A DNA stretch of 64,000 nucleotides from Gemmatimonas sp. (GTDB lineage Bacteria; Gemmatimonadota; Gemmatimonadetes; Gemmatimonadales; Gemmatimonadaceae): assembly GCA_011390885.1 (NCBI GenBank), contig JAABRO010000054.1:62001-126000 (forward strand). Direction: 5' to 3'. Position 1 is the stretch's first letter; every line of letters starts with the position of its first letter. The notes under the pieces were generated by a model. It ran no database searches. It was not told the DNA's origin and saw only the letters and a list, made by a program, of their open reading frames with translations. Position numbers and translations under genes: made by a program. Shown here piece after piece: positions 7,491-15,581 of this stretch.

Positions 7491-10034
7491 TCGCGCGCTC
7501 CCGCCGATGCGGATGCGCGCCCAGTCCCAGCCCTCGAGTCCCCGATCGTTCACCGCCTTGACCTGCACCACGGTGCCCGACGGCGCATTCTCGAGTCGCA
7601 GCGTGGGCGTGGGGCTCTCCGCGCGGTAGCGTGCGGGCTCCGATTCCGGACCCCAGGTCACGAGGTACCGCACCACGTCGCGCTCCCGGCTGGGCGTCCA
7701 CCGCACGCGCACGGCGTTCGCACCATCGGCCGTGACCTCGACGCCGGCCAGCCGCGACGGCGCGGACGCCAGGTACATGATCGAGGCGACGGTGGTCTTC
7801 GCCACCTCGGCCACCAGGCGGTGGTTGATCGTCTCGAGCACGTCGTGCGGCTGGTGATAGTGCGGGTTGCCGAGCACCGGATACGAGCCGATGCCGCCCA
7901 CGATGTCGCCGTAGCCGTCGTAGAACGCCTGCGCGTCGGTGCTCTTGTAGTAGAACGCGTCGTACGTGATGAGGTCGCTGAAGCCGATCGCCGCCGCGTG
8001 CTGGATGTCGCGGATGCCGGGATTGGAGTAGCGGATGGTGTTGTCGAGCCGCTGGTCGTTGGCCCACCCCACCATGTCGTTGTTGAGCACGCCGGCGAGC
8101 TGCAGCCCCTCGGCCTTGGCCACGCGCACGAACTCGCGGCCGCCGAGCAGCCCCGACTCCTCGCCGGTGAGCGAGGCGAAGATGATCGTGGCCGCCTGCG
8201 GACGCGACGCGAGCACACGCGCCGTTTCCAGCAGCACCGCCGTGCCGGACGTGTTGTCATCGGCGCCCGGCCCTTCGGCGCGCGAGTCGAAGTGGCTCGA
8301 GATCACGTACACGAGCTCCGGGTGCGTCGTGCCCGGGAGCACCGCCAGGATGTTCGCGGTCGGGACCGGCGGCTGGTTCACCGCAGTGCGCGCCTCGAAT
8401 GCCTGCGCTCGCACGTCGGTGTAGCCGAAGCTGCGGTACGTGTCCTGCAGGTAGGCGCGGGCTTTCGCGTTGCCGGGCTGCGTGACGTGCTTGCTGTCGA
8501 ACTGGAACAGGTCGAACGCCGAGCGATACACCCGGTCCACGCTCACGTCGGCCACCGCCGCGCGCACCGCGTCGGCGATCGGCGCGAACGCCTTCGCTCC
8601 CGCCATGCGCAGCGCGAGTTCGGCGGACCGGTTCTCGTTCACGCGCGCGAGGAGTTCCGCCACCGTGACTTCACGCGTGAGGTCCATGCACCAGAGGTGC
8701 CGATTCGGCGTGACCGTGTCGCCATCACGCTCGGCCACGATGAGCAGCTTCGTGCCGTCCGGGCTGGGCGCCCACTCGTACTCCGGGGCGATCGTGCGCA
8801 CGGTGTTGTTATGAAAGAGCCGGATGCGGCGCCCCCCGGTGTACAGGTACGAGCGACGGTGGCGCGCCTCGCCCATCACGGCGAGCAGGCGCGTGTCGTC
8901 GAGCCACTGCGGCAGCAGGTCGTGCTGGATCTCGCGCGTCACACGCTCCGGCGTTCCCGCAGCGGTCGACACGGTGAAGAGCTCCCAGTCCTCGCGCACG
9001 CGTTGCTGGAAGGTGACGCGGCTGCCGTCGGGCGTGAGGGCAAGCGCATCGAGCGCGTCGGCACTGCGATGCACCTCGCGCGGCGCGGCGAGTTCGGTGA
9101 GCGCAGCGACGTGCACACGATTGATGCCGCGCTCGCGCGTGATCCACGCCGCGTGCGTACCGCGCGCGGAGAGCACCGGCGCCTCGCCGGCGATCACGCG
9201 CTCGGCGCCCGTCGTCAGGTCGAGCACCGCGAACTGTCGCCGCGCGGGTCCACGCGCGAACGCGCCGCCTGTGCCTTGCTGCAGCGGACTCCGGCCACCC
9301 ACGCCGTACAGCACATGGCGCGCACCGACCGCCACGACCGGTTCGCTGACCACCGAGTCGATCACGCTGATGCGCACGGCGGCGCCGGCTCGGCCGTTGC
9401 GCTGCAGCGGCACGCGGTAGAGCGCCGTGCGCACCTCGCCGGCGGGCGCCCCGACCACGAGCAGCACGCTGTCGTGCACGAAGCGCACCTGCGCCGGCAC
9501 CAGCCCGCCGAGGTCGAGCGCGACGCCGTTCACGCGTGGCCGTGCCGGCGCGGACGCGGACGCGGGGAGCGTGTGCAGGAGCACGCGTGCCTCCGCGCCC
9601 GCGCCGGCCACCCACGCAATCCGATCACCCGACGGCGCGAACACGAGCCCGACGCCGTTCACCTCGGCGAGCACGGGGAATCCGTCGGTGCCGGCGACCA
9701 CACGCGTGAGGCGCGCCGTGCCGGTGCCCGTTTCGTACGCCGCACGCCGGCCGTCGGCCGACCAGCGCGGCGCACGGGCGTTCTCGGCCACCTGTGTCGT
9801 GCGCCAGTTCTCGCCGGTGAGGAGCGCGATGCGCTCCCGGAGTGCATTGGCGTCCGGACCGCGCAGCAGCGTGTCGAGCAGGGCCAGCGCCCGCGGGTAG
9901 TCGCCCGCCTCCCACGCGAACTCGGCGCGCGTGATCGGCGCATCGGCCGAGGGCTGGGCCACGAGCGAGGTGGCCGAGGCGGCCAGCGTGAACACACCGA
10001 GTGCGGCCAGTGGCCGAAGGGCAGACGCGATCAT
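7488..10034 (-). CDS. M28 family zinc aminopeptidase with N-terminal propeller region
   Basis: This is an 848-residue exported enzyme. Residues 1-26 form a signal peptide ending near VAQ. About residues 70-430 contain repeated WSADGRR- and APSGDRIAW-type blades like TolB/DPP propellers. The M28 catalytic domain (about 530-750) keeps the zinc ligands: His in SSHFDS near 581, Asp in GADDNTSG near 592, GEESG glutamates near 624, Asp in NNDMVG near 652 and His in HYHQPHD near 728. The last 90 residues resemble a fibronectin type III domain. It probably trims peptides in the periplasm or outside. Its ATG overlaps the dtd stop (TGATG), so the two are coupled. Confidence 0.9.
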   Translation of the reverse strand: MIASALRPLAALGVFTLAASATSLVAQPSADAPITRAEFAWEAGDYPRALALLDTLLRGPDANALRERIALLTGENWRTTQVAENARAPRWSADGRRAAYETGTGTARLTRVVAGTDGFPVLAEVNGVGLVFAPSGDRIAWVAGAGAEARVLLHTLPASASAPARPRVNGVALDLGGLVPAQVRFVHDSVLLVVGAPAGEVRTALYRVPLQRNGRAGAAVRISVIDSVVSEPVVAVGARHVLYGVGGRSPLQQGTGGAFARGPARRQFAVLDLTTGAERVIAGEAPVLSARGTHAAWITRERGINRVHVAALTELAAPREVHRSADALDALALTPDGSRVTFQQRVREDWELFTVSTAAGTPERVTREIQHDLLPQWLDDTRLLAVMGEARHRRSYLYTGGRRIRLFHNNTVRTIAPEYEWAPSPDGTKLLIVAERDGDTVTPNRHLWCMDLTREVTVAELLARVNENRSAELALRMAGAKAFAPIADAVRAAVADVSVDRVYRSAFDLFQFDSKHVTQPGNAKARAYLQDTYRSFGYTDVRAQAFEARTAVNQPPVPTANILAVLPGTTHPELVYVISSHFDSRAEGPGADDNTSGTAVLLETARVLASRPQAATIIFASLTGEESGLLGGREFVRVAKAEGLQLAGVLNNDMVGWANDQRLDNTIRYSNPGIRDIQHAAAIGFSDLITYDAFYYKSTDAQAFYDGYGDIVGGIGSYPVLGNPHYHQPHDVLETINHRLVAEVAKTTVASIMYLASAPSRLAGVEVTADGANAVRVRWTPSRERDVVRYLVTWGPESEPARYRAESPTPTLRLENAPSGTVVQVKAVNDRGLEGWDWARIRIGGSAR

Positions 10035-10522
10035 CAGTCAGCGGAAGAGGTGGTGGTCGCCGCGGCCTCGCGTTCGAGCCAGAGCGTGACGGGGCCGTCG
10101 TTGACGAGGTCGACGTCCATCATGGCGCCGAACTCGCCCGTGGCCACGGGGATGCCCCGTTCACGCAGGAGCGCCACGAAACGTTCGTACAGCGGGATGG
10201 CCGTCTCGGGGCGCGCCGCGTCGATGAAGCTGGGGCGCCGTCCCTTGCGCGCGTCTCCGTAGAGCGTGAACTGCGACACGACGAGTGCCCCGCCCTGCAC
10301 GTCGGCGAGCGAGAGGTTGAGCTTGTCGTCGGCATCGGCGAAGAGGCGCAGGCCGACCACCTTGTCGGCCATCCACGCCACCTCGGCCTCGGTGTCGGAG
10401 TGCGTGAGGCCGACCAGGAGCAGGAAGCCACGGCCGATGCGGCCGGACACGAACGGGAGGGCGCCGCCGTCAGGGCGGATGCGCACTTCGGCGCGGGAGA
10501 CGCGTTGGAGGAGGAGTCGCAT
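10034..10522 (-). CDS. dtd: D-aminoacyl-tRNA deacylase
   Basis: This 162-residue cytoplasmic enzyme hydrolyses D-amino acids from tRNA. The two defining motifs are present: SQFTLYGD near residue 84, carrying the cross-subunit catalytic region, and NDGPVT near residue 140. The N-terminus MRLLLQRVSRAEV is typical. It lies 25 nt downstream of the nucleotidyltransferase gene and is coupled to the M28 peptidase downstream. I see no promoter of its own. Confidence 0.96.
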   Translation of the reverse strand: MRLLLQRVSRAEVRIRPDGGALPFVSGRIGRGFLLLVGLTHSDTEAEVAWMADKVVGLRLFADADDKLNLSLADVQGGALVVSQFTLYGDARKGRRPSFIDAARPETAIPLYERFVALLRERGIPVATGEFGAMMDVDLVNDGPVTLWLEREAAATTTSSAD

Positions 10523-10547
10523 ATCGGGGGGTCAGCGGAACGGCTGG

Positions 10548-11036
10548 CTATGCATGCGGGGGATCGTCGTCACGCAGCGCGCGCAGCGCTTCGAGCTCGA
10601 TGAGATGCTCGATGTCCTTCTTGCGTCGCGCCGCGCGCTTGGCGTCGATCAGGGCGTCGAGCGAGATCGTGTGAAATCGCACCGAGCCGATCTGCGCCTC
10701 TTCAGACCGCGCGAGCACTTCTTCGTACCCGCCCACTCCGGGCACGCGATCGAGCAGGTCGAAGTCGCCGTGCGTGGTCACGAGCGTGAGCAGCGGCGTG
10801 ATGGCGAAGGTCCGCACATCGAGGATGAAGGGCAGCCCCGGCTCAACGCCGCGGAGATAGGCCTTCCACTCGGTGAGCAGCCCCACCAGCCGTTGCAGAT
10901 TGTCGCTGTCTGTGGCGTAGCAGATGTCGAGATCGTTCGTATAGCGCGCCGAGCCGTGAATGGTGGCGGCCACGCCGCCCACCACGACGAACCGTATGCC
11001 TCGGGCCACGAGCGCGCGCAGCATCTCCTCGAACAT
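10548..11036 (-). CDS. Nucleotidyltransferase-fold protein (AbiEii/MNT-like)
   Basis: This encodes 162 residues. A GG motif at residues 19-20 is followed by DLDIC near residues 35-39, the metal-binding pattern of the DNA polymerase beta-type nucleotidyltransferase fold. A conserved SLDALIDAKRAARRKKD helix near residue 125 is shared with AbiEii-like and MNT-like proteins. The C-terminus is acidic. It starts 3 nt after the stop of the gene at 11040-11561, so the two are one transcription and translation unit. Relatives serve as toxin or antitoxin components that transfer nucleotides to tRNA or protein partners. A toxin-antitoxin role here is inference. Confidence 0.7.
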   Translation of the reverse strand: MFEEMLRALVARGIRFVVVGGVAATIHGSARYTNDLDICYATDSDNLQRLVGLLTEWKAYLRGVEPGLPFILDVRTFAITPLLTLVTTHGDFDLLDRVPGVGGYEEVLARSEEAQIGSVRFHTISLDALIDAKRAARRKKDIEHLIELEALRALRDDDPPHA

Positions 11037-11039
11037 GCG

Positions 11040-11561
11040 TCAGCCTGCGGCGCGGCTGACCGGACGGCGCACGCGACGGCGGAAATCAGCCATCGCGTCG
11101 AGCTGTCGAAGCCGCTCCGTCGGGGTGCGACGCAGATTGGACGCGAGCAGCGAGAGGTCGAGCCCCCAGTCGCGGGCCGCCTCGAGCGGCCCTTTCGCGC
11201 CCGACGTCGGGCGGCCGCGCACGCGCGGCGCGACAGTGGTCTGCAACGCCGAGCGACGCGCGGCGAACGTGGAGTGAAGCCGTGCGACATCGAGCTGCAT
11301 CGACACGGTTCCCACGTCGTCCAGCGCGACGGAGACGGAGTCAGCGTCAGCCGGCGCCCCCGCAGCCTGGAGGAGCCGGCCGGCGATCGCCTCGGCCCGT
11401 TCCACCGAGCACCCGGCAGCCTGCTGCAGCAGGCGGACGACGTACAAACGTCGGGCCAGGGCGAGCGAGTATTGGGCGTCGAGCCCGAGCGCCGCGCACG
11501 TGTTCAGCACCCATTTCGTGGGTGCGTCGGCCAGATAGGCGACCTCGGCGAGGGTGAGCAC
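11040..11561 (-). CDS. Partner protein of the nucleotidyltransferase (possible antitoxin/regulator)
   Basis: This encodes 173 residues from GTG 11561. Residues about 3-45 look like a winged or MerR-like helix-turn-helix (LTLAEVAYLADAP then a helix pair). The C-terminal third carries DLSLLASNLRRTPTERLRQL, a segment I associate with uncharacterised partners of AbiEii-like nucleotidyltransferases. The start is set by a strong -35/-10 pair ending 6 nt upstream of the GTG, so the mRNA is probably leaderless. The gene stands directly at the truncated end of a beta-propeller gene, as if inserted there. The function is not established. Confidence 0.6.
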   Translation of the reverse strand: MLTLAEVAYLADAPTKWVLNTCAALGLDAQYSLALARRLYVVRLLQQAAGCSVERAEAIAGRLLQAAGAPADADSVSVALDDVGTVSMQLDVARLHSTFAARRSALQTTVAPRVRGRPTSGAKGPLEAARDWGLDLSLLASNLRRTPTERLRQLDAMADFRRRVRRPVSRAAG

Positions 11562-11565
11562 ATAT

Positions 11566-11985
11566 TCAGTCTACCACGAAGACCATATTACAGCAACCAC
11601 GCACCGCGGCGGGAAACTCCCCAGGTCCGCTGCCGGCTCGACCGATCGTGCGCACGAGTGAGCCGGCCGTATCGATCAGCAGCAGTTCCCGACCGTGCGC
11701 GTGCGCGACGACCACGCGGCCGTCCGGCAGCACCGCGGCCGATCGCAGCCGATACAACTCCGGCTCATCGCGCCCCCACACGCTGTCCAGCCGCCAGCGC
11801 GGAGTCGCCTCGGGCACGCGCGCAGGCCGGGGCCCCAGCACGCTCGTATCGGCGTAGGTCACACGGCGCACACCAGCGCTGTCGCGGATCGCGGGGCCGC
11901 GCGCTCCAGCCTGATCTCCGGGGGCGCTGCACCCGGCGGCCGCGCACAGCACGCTGCCGGCAATGAGCCAACCCCACCGAGGCAT
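11566..11985 (-). pseudogene. Truncated 6-bladed beta-propeller lipoprotein
   Basis: This encodes 139 residues from ATG 11985, chosen because GGGAGG lies 5 nt before it; two ATGs further upstream lack a ribosome site. A signal peptide with lipobox CAAAGC is followed by the start of a propeller (LRSAAVLPDGRVVVA then TIGRAGSGPGEF). Intact members run to about 350-400 residues, but here the family pattern ends right after GPGEF. A short unrelated tail reads through the promoter of the next gene to a TGA at 11566. I read it as a remnant left by insertion or deletion, although a short lipoprotein could still be made. Confidence 0.65.
11568..11596 (-). promoter_or_regulatory. Promoter of the nucleotidyltransferase module
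   Basis: On the minus strand TTGCTG (11596-11591) and TAGACT (11573-11568) are exactly 17 nt apart, and the -10 ends 6 nt before the GTG start. It lies inside the 3' end of the truncated propeller frame. Confidence 0.7.
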
Positions 11986-12036
11986 TCGGACCTCCCAGCG
12001 TGTGCGCATCATCGTTCCGCGACGATACCACGCACA

Positions 12037-12068
12037 ACGCGGGCGGGCAAATGCATGCCCGCCCGCGT
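12037..12068. terminator. Stem-loop downstream of glmS
   Basis: A perfect 13-bp stem (ACGCGGGCGGGCA and its complement) with a 6-nt loop lies about 50 nt beyond the glmS stop. No real T-run follows. It most likely ends the glm transcript and separates it from the lipoprotein remnant. Confidence 0.65.
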
Positions 12069-12119
12069 GAGAAACCGGCTGCTCCGCGCAGGCGCGCGGA
12101 GGGTGCGTACGAACGCGGT

Positions 12120-13946
12120 CTACTCCACCGTCACCGACTTCGCGAGGTTGCGCGGCTGGTCCACGTTGCAGCCGCGCTTGACGGCGATGTAGTACGCCAG
12201 CAGCTGCAGCGGCACCGACGCCAGCACGGGCGTGAGCAGGTCGATCGTTTCCGGCACGCGGAACTCGTAGTCGATGAGCCCCTCGAGCGCCTCCTCCTCG
12301 CGCGTGGTGATCGCGATGATCTTGCCCTTGCGCGCCTTCACCTCCTGGATGTTCGAGACGACCTTCTCGAACACCGTGTCGTGCGGGGCGATGAACACCA
12401 CCGGCATCATCTCGTCGATGAGCGCGATCGGGCCGTGCTTCATTTCCGCCGCGGGATAGCCCTCGGCGTGGATGTAGCTGATTTCCTTGAGCTTGAGCGC
12501 ACCCTCGAGGGCGGCGGGGAAGTTGTAGCCGCGCCCCAGGTACAGGAAGTTGCTCGCGCGCTTGAACTCCTCGGCGATCTCCTCGATCTCCGGTGCGCGA
12601 TCGAGGATCTGCTGGATCTGTCCCGGCAGGTCGGCCAGCGCCTTCGCGATCTCGCGGCCACGCTCCTGGTCCATGCCGTGCAGGCGCGCCAGCTTGAGCG
12701 TGAAGAGCGCGAGTGCGACCACCTGGCTGGTGAACGCCTTGGTGCTGGCTACGCCGATCTCGGGGCCGGCGTGCAGGTAGATGCCGCCATCACTCTCCCG
12801 CGCGATCGTGCTGCCCACCACGTTCACCAGGCCCATGGTGCGCGCCCCGCGACGCTTGGCTTCGCGCATGGCGGCCAGCGTGTCGGCCGTCTCGCCGGAC
12901 TGCGAGATGACGAGGCAGAGCGTGTTGGGCCGCACGATCGGATTGCGGTAGCGGAACTCGGAGGCGTACTCCACGGCCACCGGGATCCGGCACAGCTCCT
13001 CGATCATGAGCTTGCCGATGAGCGCCGAGTGCCAGCTCGTGCCGCAGGCCGTGATGAGGATGTTGTCCACGGCCATCAGGTCATCCTTGAGGATGTTGAT
13101 GCCGCCGAGCTTGGAGAAGCCCTCGTCCACGAGCAGGCGACCGCGCATGGTGTCGGTCACCGTCACCGGCTGCTCGAAGATCTCCTTGAGCATGAAGTGC
13201 GGATAGCCACCCCGCTCGATCTGCGCGAGATCCCAGTCGATGCGGCTGACCGGCTTGTCCTGCAGTTCGGCATCCAGGTCGAGGATGCGATAGCCGTCGC
13301 GCGTGAGCACGGCGAGTTCGTCATCGTCGAGGTACACCACCTCGCGCGTGTGGGAGAGCACGGCGCTCGCATCCGACGCGAGGTAGTACTCGCCCTCACC
13401 GAGTCCGATGAGCAGCGGGCTGCCCTTGCGCGCCGCGACGATCTTGTCCGGTTCCGCGCTCGAGATCACCGCCATGCCGTACGTGCCGTCCACCTGGTTC
13501 AGCGCCTCGATCACCGCCGCCTCGAGGTTGCCGGCGTACGCGGCCTCGATCAGGTGCGCGAGCACCTCCGTGTCCGTGTCGGACTTGAACACATAACCGC
13601 GCGCCTCGAGCGAGCGCTTGAGCACGGTCGCGTTCTCGATGATGCCGTTGTGCACCACGGCGATCGTGCCGTTGTGACTGGCGTGCGGGTGCGCGTTGAT
13701 GGTGGTCGGCGGGCCGTGCGTGGCCCAGCGCGTGTGCGCGATGCCCAGCGTGCCGTGCGGCGGATCCTCGGCGATGGCCTGCTCGAGCTTGCTGATCTTG
13801 CCGGCCGCCTTGCGCGTCTCCACCCCCTTGCCGTTCATCACGGCCACGCCCGCGGAATCATAGCCGCGGTACTCGAGGCGCTTGAGGCCGTCGATCAGGA
13901 GCGGGGTGGCCACACGGGGGCCGACATATCCGACGATACCGCACAT
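12120..13946 (-). CDS. glmS: Glutamine--fructose-6-phosphate aminotransferase (isomerising)
   Basis: This 608-residue enzyme makes glucosamine-6-phosphate, the first step to UDP-GlcNAc for peptidoglycan and LPS. Cys2 of MCGIVGYVG is the class II glutamine amidotransferase nucleophile, and the glutaminase domain spans about residues 1-230. Two SIS isomerase domains follow, with SQSGETADTLAA near residue 347 and a second near 460-600. The C-terminus DQPRNLAKSVTVE is the conserved end that caps the active site. It lies 38 nt downstream of glmM on the same strand, so both steps of glucosamine phosphate supply are co-transcribed. I see no glmS ribozyme in the short leader. Confidence 0.97.
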   Translation of the reverse strand: MCGIVGYVGPRVATPLLIDGLKRLEYRGYDSAGVAVMNGKGVETRKAAGKISKLEQAIAEDPPHGTLGIAHTRWATHGPPTTINAHPHASHNGTIAVVHNGIIENATVLKRSLEARGYVFKSDTDTEVLAHLIEAAYAGNLEAAVIEALNQVDGTYGMAVISSAEPDKIVAARKGSPLLIGLGEGEYYLASDASAVLSHTREVVYLDDDELAVLTRDGYRILDLDAELQDKPVSRIDWDLAQIERGGYPHFMLKEIFEQPVTVTDTMRGRLLVDEGFSKLGGINILKDDLMAVDNILITACGTSWHSALIGKLMIEELCRIPVAVEYASEFRYRNPIVRPNTLCLVISQSGETADTLAAMREAKRRGARTMGLVNVVGSTIARESDGGIYLHAGPEIGVASTKAFTSQVVALALFTLKLARLHGMDQERGREIAKALADLPGQIQQILDRAPEIEEIAEEFKRASNFLYLGRGYNFPAALEGALKLKEISYIHAEGYPAAEMKHGPIALIDEMMPVVFIAPHDTVFEKVVSNIQEVKARKGKIIAITTREEEALEGLIDYEFRVPETIDLLTPVLASVPLQLLAYYIAVKRGCNVDQPRNLAKSVTVE

Positions 13947-13984
13947 AGGCAGGAAGTCTCAGGTAAGGATGACGCAGAAATCGA

Positions 13985-15361
13985 TCAGGCGGCGCCAGCG
14001 AGCGCGGCGAGTGGCTCGCGCGCATCGGCGATGAGCTGGCGCGCCGCCTCCTCGGTGGGCGCTTCGGCGATCACGCGCACGATCGGCTCGGTGCCGGACG
14101 GGCGCAGGTGCACCCAGCGGTCGGGCCAGTCGAGTCGGAGGCCGTCCTGCGTGTCGGCCACGGCCTCGGCGAACCGTTCGCGCAGCGCCGCATACACGGC
14201 ATCGAGCGCCACGTCGGGGCGATCGAGCTTGTCCTTCACGATCACGTAGCGCGGATGCGCCGTGACGAAGTCCGACACGGACTTGCCGGTGGTGGCGAGC
14301 AGGTGCAGTACGAGCGCGACGGCCACCGGCGCGTCACGCCCCAGGTGCAGCTCGGGCAGGATCACGCCGCCATTGCCCTCGCCACCGATCGTGGCACCGG
14401 CGTCGCGCATGGCCAGGGCCACATTCACCTCGCCGACCGGCGCGAAGTGGAAGTCCGCGCCATGATCGCGCGCCGCGTCCTGCACGACCTTGCTGGTGCT
14501 CAGGTTGGTGACCACGCTGCCCGGTCGGGCCGGCAGCACGGCGCGCACGGCCATGGCCAGCGTGTAGTCCTCGCCGATCGGCCGCCCCGTCTCGTCCACC
14601 AGCGCCAGCCGGTCCACGTCCGGGTCGGTGGCGAAGCCCACGACCGCGCCGCTCGCCCGCACGAGGTCACTCAGCGCACCGAGGTTCTCGGCCACCGGCT
14701 CGGGCGGACGCGGGAAGCGGCCATCGGCCGTCATGCCGATGGACGACACGGTGCAGCCCAGCGCGTCGAGCAGCGCGGGCATGATGCGACTGCCCGCGCC
14801 GTGGCAGCAGTCGAGCGCCACGGGGAACGCCTTCGCGCGGATGGCGGCCACGTCGAGGAAGGGCAGCGCGAGCACGGCGTCGACGTGGCGACGGATCGCG
14901 TCCTCGTCGGCCACGATGGTGCCGAGCCGGTCCCAGGTCGCGCGCGGAATGGCGCCGTCGAGCAGCGCGCGCATCTCCGCGCCTTCGGCGGCGGAGAGGA
15001 ACAGCCCGCTCGAGCCGATGAACTTGAGCGCGTTCCACTCGATGGGATTGTGACTCGCCGTGATGGCGAGGCCGCCGGCGGCGTGATGGTGCTCGACCTC
15101 GAGCTGCACGGTGGGCGTGGGCACCATGCCGATGTCGATCACGGTGCAACCGACCGACTCGAGCGCGGCATGCACGACGCGCGTGAACATGGCACCGGAG
15201 ACTCGGCTGTCGCGGCCCACCACGACCGGACGCCCGGGGTGGCGGGCCGTCGCCCACGCGCCGAACGCGGCCGCGAAGGTGGCCATCACCTCGGGCGTGA
15301 GCGCGTCACCGACGCGGCCCCGAACTCCAGAGACACTCACCATCAACCCATCGAACCGCAT
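13985..15361 (-). CDS. glmM: Phosphoglucosamine mutase (archaeal-like type)
   Basis: This is a 458-residue alpha-D-phosphohexomutase converting GlcN-6-P to GlcN-1-P. The phosphoserine loop TASHNP near residue 100, the metal loop DPDVDRLAL near 247, the sugar loop GGEGNGG near 320 and the phosphate loop RPSGTEP near 420 are all present. The sugar loop is GGEGNGG rather than the bacterial GlmM GGEQSGH, which I associate with archaeal phosphoglucosamine mutases. The glmS neighbour is the main reason to call it GlmM rather than a phosphomanno- or phosphoglucomutase. ATG 15361 is preferred over an upstream in-frame start because GAGGTG lies just before it. Confidence 0.82.
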   Translation of the reverse strand: MRFDGLMVSVSGVRGRVGDALTPEVMATFAAAFGAWATARHPGRPVVVGRDSRVSGAMFTRVVHAALESVGCTVIDIGMVPTPTVQLEVEHHHAAGGLAITASHNPIEWNALKFIGSSGLFLSAAEGAEMRALLDGAIPRATWDRLGTIVADEDAIRRHVDAVLALPFLDVAAIRAKAFPVALDCCHGAGSRIMPALLDALGCTVSSIGMTADGRFPRPPEPVAENLGALSDLVRASGAVVGFATDPDVDRLALVDETGRPIGEDYTLAMAVRAVLPARPGSVVTNLSTSKVVQDAARDHGADFHFAPVGEVNVALAMRDAGATIGGEGNGGVILPELHLGRDAPVAVALVLHLLATTGKSVSDFVTAHPRYVIVKDKLDRPDVALDAVYAALRERFAEAVADTQDGLRLDWPDRWVHLRPSGTEPIVRVIAEAPTEEAARQLIADAREPLAALAGAA

Positions 15362-15581
15362 GTCACCTCGCACGAGTATGCCGAACAGACGCAACCTCTT
15401 CAAGATACACGCGTTGCGCCTCGGTCGGGCCAGCCGGGCCGCGTTCGATCCGACCCGTGCTGTGAAGACGCGTGACGATCGATGGCGTTACACGACCGGA
15501 CTCATCCGTGTCGTGGCGCGTCCTTCTGGGGCGCGTGCGCGTGGGGCGCCGGCCCCTCGGCGTGTGCTCGCGTTCCGTCGC

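Noticed and set aside
7170-10262. A 1030-codon plus-strand frame over maf and the M28 gene
   Set aside because: Same reason: an antisense shadow in high-GC DNA. The minus-strand proteins carry intact catalytic motifs.
13947-13984. Possible glmS ribozyme or riboswitch in front of glmS
   Set aside because: The gap after glmM is only 38 bp, too short for the ribozyme, and shows no matching structure.
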